NCBI RefSeq assembly: GCF_016545825.1
Contig: NC_052619.1
Coordinates: 70,380,115 to 70,444,114, forward strand
DNA from: Eucalyptus grandis
Taxonomy: Eukaryota > Streptophyta > Magnoliopsida > Myrtales > Myrtaceae
Reading direction: 5' to 3'
DNA: 64,000 bases
Shown: in pieces, positions 60,475 through 64,000 of the stretch
How positions within the stretch are numbered: the first letter of the stretch is position 1
Layout of the letters: each line of letters opens with the position of its first letter
Made by a program: the position numbers and the translations under genes
Notes under the pieces: model-generated
Seen by the model: the letters and a program-made list of their open reading frames with translations, nothing else
What the model was told of the DNA's origin: nothing
The model's database searches: none

Positions 60475-60978
60475 AAGTGTTAAAAGTTTTCACTGACTTA
60501 CTTAAGTACCAAATTGGAGAAAAAACGATCACTTAAGTATCAATAACGAAAATTCCGGCCGAATTGATCACTTGGTATTTGTAATTAAAATTATAACATG
60601 ACTTGGCATGATTTTTAAAAAATCCAATTCACATGGCATTTCCACGTGACGTGCTTGTCATTGAAGTGATCTCTTTTAAACAAAGATTGGCACTGAGATG
60701 ATAGCTTTTAAATAAAATTTGACACTCAAATGATCATTATTTACAATTTTTAGATGATGTCGTTTAGGGGTTATGTGCTGACTAGGCACGCCAATGAGCC
60801 ACGTAGGACTAAATAATTAAAAAAATATAATCGTGTTGGATTTCCAATGACCTAGATGGAAGTTGGCATTTAATTGATCTTTTTTTTAAGTGGTAATTAA
60901 GTTTTTTTTTTTTTCGAAAAAAAAAAAAAAAAGACTTGATACTAAAGTGAGCGCCGTACATAACTTTTTAGCATTTCT
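60475..60978. mobile_element. long-TIR MITE
   Basis: Left GTGTTAAAAGTTTTCACTG...ACTTAAGTACCAA and the right end read inward (ATGCTAAAAAGTTATG...ACTTTAGTATCAA) align as inverted repeats of about 40 bp. The interior repeats the theme CACTTAAGTATCA / CACTCAAATGATCA. No target duplication was resolved. Confidence 0.5.
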
Positions 60979-61619
60979 AGTTTCTTTCTCCCTTGTTTTT
61001 GTATACGATGAATGGTGGGAAGTGCAGGAATAAGCAAAGAGTCTTTAGTTTTTCTTGCAATCTTTGCAGTGGTGAACACACCGTCCCTTGCCTCCCAATA
61101 ACGGCTCTGCCACCTTCTTTTTATACTACGCTTAATCGTATACTTTACATTTTTTTTATGTCAACGATAATTCTATGTAGATCACTAAGCAAAACTTTAG
61201 CGGATCTTCGTCCATGGAAAATTTATAACTCTTTTAGTGATGTAATTTCATATTTGGGATTTCTAATTTATTGAAGTCACGCGGAAGAATCAAGTTTGAT
61301 TGATACCGAGAACGAGAGTAATCTTATAATACTCTGTGATTTCTGCTTAAGTGAAGAACAATATGAGAATAGAAATGTTTGAAAGTGTAACTACTAGTCA
61401 AGGGCTTCTCTAGAGTTCGTAATTAGAATCTACATAAGGTCAAGAAGTCAAAATAAGAAGAGGAGAAGCATACGACAAGAAAGAAAAATCGTGAGCCTAT
61501 TTATGATTACCGTTATTACTCTTATACTTAGCTTGAGCGAATATCTCGAGAAAACTTCTAAGTTGGATTTAGAGAGGTTTTGCTCTCTTGTCAACAAAGG
61601 GAGGGTTGTAATAATTTAT
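60979..61619. other. intergenic DNA downstream of the Dof fragment
   Basis: Contains short open frames only; no recognisable gene. Confidence 0.4.
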
Positions 61620-61802
61620 TCCAACGGGGATGTTGTGGAGGGCGTGCCTTTGGTTCGATGGCGACGACAGCTCTTGCAGAAATGGTGCGGCTGAGAGAGG
61701 TTGTAGTTGTTGTGGTAGCAGAACTTGGTGTTGGTGGAATCGCAACGAGGGCATTTCAGCTATTCTTGCTCTGGTAATTGTGGTCTCGTCGTTGGTTGAG
61801 AC
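61620..61802 (-). pseudogene. Dof zinc-finger transcription factor fragment, broken
   Basis: On the minus strand the Dof DNA-binding domain is readable: [18 protein letters not shown], then [13 protein letters not shown]. It keeps the C-X2-C-X21-C-X2-C zinc spacing. Breaks: a TAG stop at 61760-61762 just before LKCPRC; the normal YWTKGG is altered (HRTKG); and a frameshift at about 61639-61652 puts the closing ALHNIPVG in another frame. After IPVG the sequence is unrelated, with no basic tail. Upstream, PQLPEQE resembles the usual Dof lead-in. Intact Dof factors bind AAAG promoter sites in the nucleus; this copy cannot encode a working domain. Confidence 0.82.
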
Positions 61803-62085
61803 ACTAATGATGGGTCTTGGTGCAATTTTTCACCTCCTTTCTAAGGGAGACCTACGAGAAAAAAGTTTGAGGTCTAAGAGTTTTTAGGATTGAAAATGGT
61901 TGAAATCAATGATTTTGAGGCAAAAAAGATTCGATTTTGAGAGTGAATCCGTGAGTCAGAGCTCAGAGGGCAATGTGCAAAAGCTTAATCTTGGGTCTGT
62001 TTTGGTTTAGCTTAAGAGGAGAGATTGGTCGTGCGCCTCAATCTTGTGCAGCAACCTTGGACACAGAGTGAGACCAAGAGAGAAG
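61803..62085. other. DNA between the Dof fragment and the copia LTR
   Basis: Possible decayed 5' part of the Dof gene on the minus strand; no frame is kept. The last five bases, AGAAG (62081-62085), are the presumed copia target duplication. Confidence 0.35.
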
Positions 62086-62564
62086 TGTTAGACTAAATCT
62101 AAATAAAAACCGACGATTTTGATTTATCATTGATAGATAAATTTGTACAAAATTCGAGATCGATTTGCAAAAACGTAAAGATCAACATACTTCCAGCCAT
62201 TGATGAAAATCTGCAAATGCGGAAAACACTAAAATCTTGGACGGATGTGTGAAGCGTGATCGATATGTGAATATGAAATCAATCTGCGAATATGGAATCA
62301 CCAAATCTGTACTTCATGTTCTACTCGCCAATGCCCCTCAAAACTCGATGGTGTGTTTTCTATAGTAATAGGGTTTCAACTAGACGACCTAACATTTTAT
62401 TCCATTTTTTACATTACCGACGCTTTCCATCAAGACTGTTATGGCAATATATTAATGGACAAATATCACATAATAACACGAGTAATAAATTACGCAATAA
62501 ATCGGAATTAATTGAGAAATACAAAATTGGGATCACATTTAAAATAATAAAGTATATTATAACA
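62086..62564 (-). mobile_element. 3' LTR of a Ty1/copia retrotransposon
   Basis: On the minus strand the block begins TGTTATAATATAC and ends GATTTAGTCTAACA, giving TGTTA/TAACA ends and a 479-bp LTR. It is preceded by the purine-rich primer site AAGTGAGAGAA, as in copia elements, and lies downstream of copia RNase H coding sequence in the right order. Confidence 0.8.
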
Positions 62565-62887
62565 TTCTCTCACTTGATCCTAATATTCCATCAAATGAAA
62601 TATTAACCCAAGCCCACATAAACTTCATGTTGAAATAAAACACATGAATCACGGCAATGAGTTCTCTTAGAGTGAGTATTATTTTTCGTGTACTACGATG
62701 CATTTCATCAGCCCATATGTGATAACGTAACTTAATAAATAAACCTTATGTTTATTCCAGGTCAAACATGATTGTTTTTCTCCAAATAACTGAATGTATA
62801 CAACTATATTGAGAAAAATATTGCAAATGAATAAAAGTCTCACAAATTCTTCCATATGAAGAAAAAAAAATTTACATAATTGGACCA
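62565..62887 (-). mobile_element. copia 3' untranslated region
   Basis: Sequence between the end of the RNase H reading and the LTR; AT-rich, with the polypurine tract at its left end. Confidence 0.55.
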
Positions 62888-64000
62888 ATGCCCATTCTTA
62901 ATACATAGTCATTATAACTGGTATGCTTTTAGTTAAAGATTCAGCTATCATTAATTGAGTACTTACTTGTTTTATGATCACTTTTTTCTCTTTAACACAA
63001 TCTCTTATGGCTAAATACTTGATGTCGATGTGTTTGCTTCGACTATCATTTTTGTGGTTCTTAGCCATGAAAACTACAATTGAATTGTAACAAAATATTC
63101 TTAATGGCCTAACAATAGAATCCACAACTCTAAACCCCGATATAAAACTTGTCAACTATATACCATGTAAGGTGGTCTCGAAACAAGAAATGAATTCTGC
63201 CTCCATAATAGAAGTGGCAATCAAGGTTTGTTTTGCACTCCTTCAAGATACAGCTTTGCTGGCAAACATAAAAATGTATCTTCACGTTGATTTATGGGAA
63301 TCAACGCAGCTAGCAAAGTCTGAATTCAAGTAATCAACTACCTCCAAGCGTCTTGTCTGTCTATACATAAGCACATGTCCCTTTGTACCTTAAATGTATC
63401 TTATCACTTTCTTTAAAGCTCTCCAATGGTCCATCTGGATTACTTTGGTATCTTTCCAACATTCCCATAGCAAAAGTAATATCAGGTCGAGTGCAAACCT
63501 GAGCATATATCAAACTTCCAACAGCATAAGCATATGGGATGTTCTTTTGTTCCTTTTCAAAATTGTTCTTCAGGCACTAATTTTGAACCTGTCACCTTTC
63601 ACAATGGATGCTATACTTTATGAATAATCTTTCATCCAAAATATTTCTAAGATTTTATTGATATAGGTTTCTTAAGATAGTGTTCATAGACCTTGAGGTC
63701 TATCATTATGAATCGTAATACCAATGATATAAGATGTCACCCATATCCTTTATGTCAAAACTCTTAAGGATAAATTATTTTGCTTTATGTAACAACCCAT
63801 TTATCATTGGTTTTAAGTAAAATACCATCCACATATAGGACAAAAAAACAAATTTTGCTCCCGCTAACATTTTGGTTTATATATTGATCCATGACATTCT
63901 CTACAAAATCGAATGAAGAGATGACCTCATGAAACCTCAAATACGATTGGTGGGATGCTTGTTTCAAGCCATAAAAGGGACTTCTTAAGTTTGCACATCA
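62888..64000 (-). pseudogene. Ty1/copia pol fragment (reverse transcriptase and RNase H), degenerate
   Basis: Minus-strand pieces in correct order: near 63785-63967 the reverse transcriptase part around FFVLYVDGILLKTND (the YVDD box reads YVDG, so a catalytic Asp is lost) and SHQSYLRFHEVI before it. A middle part is broken by frame changes (ICAQVCTRPDI-like words around 63490-63520). At 62898-63155 comes the RNase H end with FMAKNHKNDSRSKHIDIKYL. The element continues past the right edge. Confidence 0.82.

Noticed and set aside
61491..61694. Plus-strand 67-codon frame as a membrane protein gene
   Set aside because: Its second half is the antisense of a Dof zinc-finger domain; the first half has no support.

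Overview
This is a 64 kb piece of a flowering-plant nuclear genome, most likely a woody eudicot. The evidence is GT-AG introns, AT-rich DNA full of plant MITEs, hAT, Mutator-like and Harbinger-like elements, LINE, SINE and copia remnants, and plant-specific genes. The laccase-rich setting would suit Myrtales, but that is a guess.

Layout. (1) 1-6.5 kb: the 3' two thirds of TONSOKU (TSK/BRUSHY1), plus strand, 16 reconstructable exons ending at a stop at 6039; its N-terminal TPR part lies left of the window. (2) 6.5-14.7 kb: a hAT-type element, an unidentified gene fragment, a LINE tail, and a single-exon IDA-LIKE signalling peptide gene on the minus strand (11192-11446). (3) 14.7-31.35 kb (copy A) and 35.13-53.16 kb (copy B): a large direct segmental duplication. 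Each copy carries one intact seven-exon laccase on the minus strand (19244-23500 and 40498-44618; 593 aa each, about 94 % identical by eye) plus the same set of older transposons. Copies A and B differ by clean insertions: a 5'-truncated LINE and a hAT element only in B, and a 305-bp structured insert flanked by 42-bp direct repeats only in A. The empty sites are readable in the other copy. (4) 31.35-35.13 kb: a spacer with a MITE and a transposon-like block built on a degenerate minisatellite. (5) 53.16-64 kb: a hAT element with a nested Harbinger-like element at the duplication edge, a long TTA microsatellite, AT-rich gene-free DNA, a MITE with a nested SINE, a broken Dof zinc-finger gene fragment, and the 3' end of a Ty1/copia retrotransposon running off the right edge.

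How it fits together: only four intact or partly visible genes look functional (TSK, the IDL peptide, two laccases). They belong to separate processes: chromatin replication and repair, apoplastic peptide signalling, and apoplastic phenolic oxidation. The most unusual theme is structural. Transposons with different terminal repeats and target-site rules (8-bp hAT, TAA/TTA Harbinger, about 10-bp Mutator-like) all carry a similar CpG-rich core of short palindromes, bounded by a pyrimidine tract on the left and a purine tract on the right.
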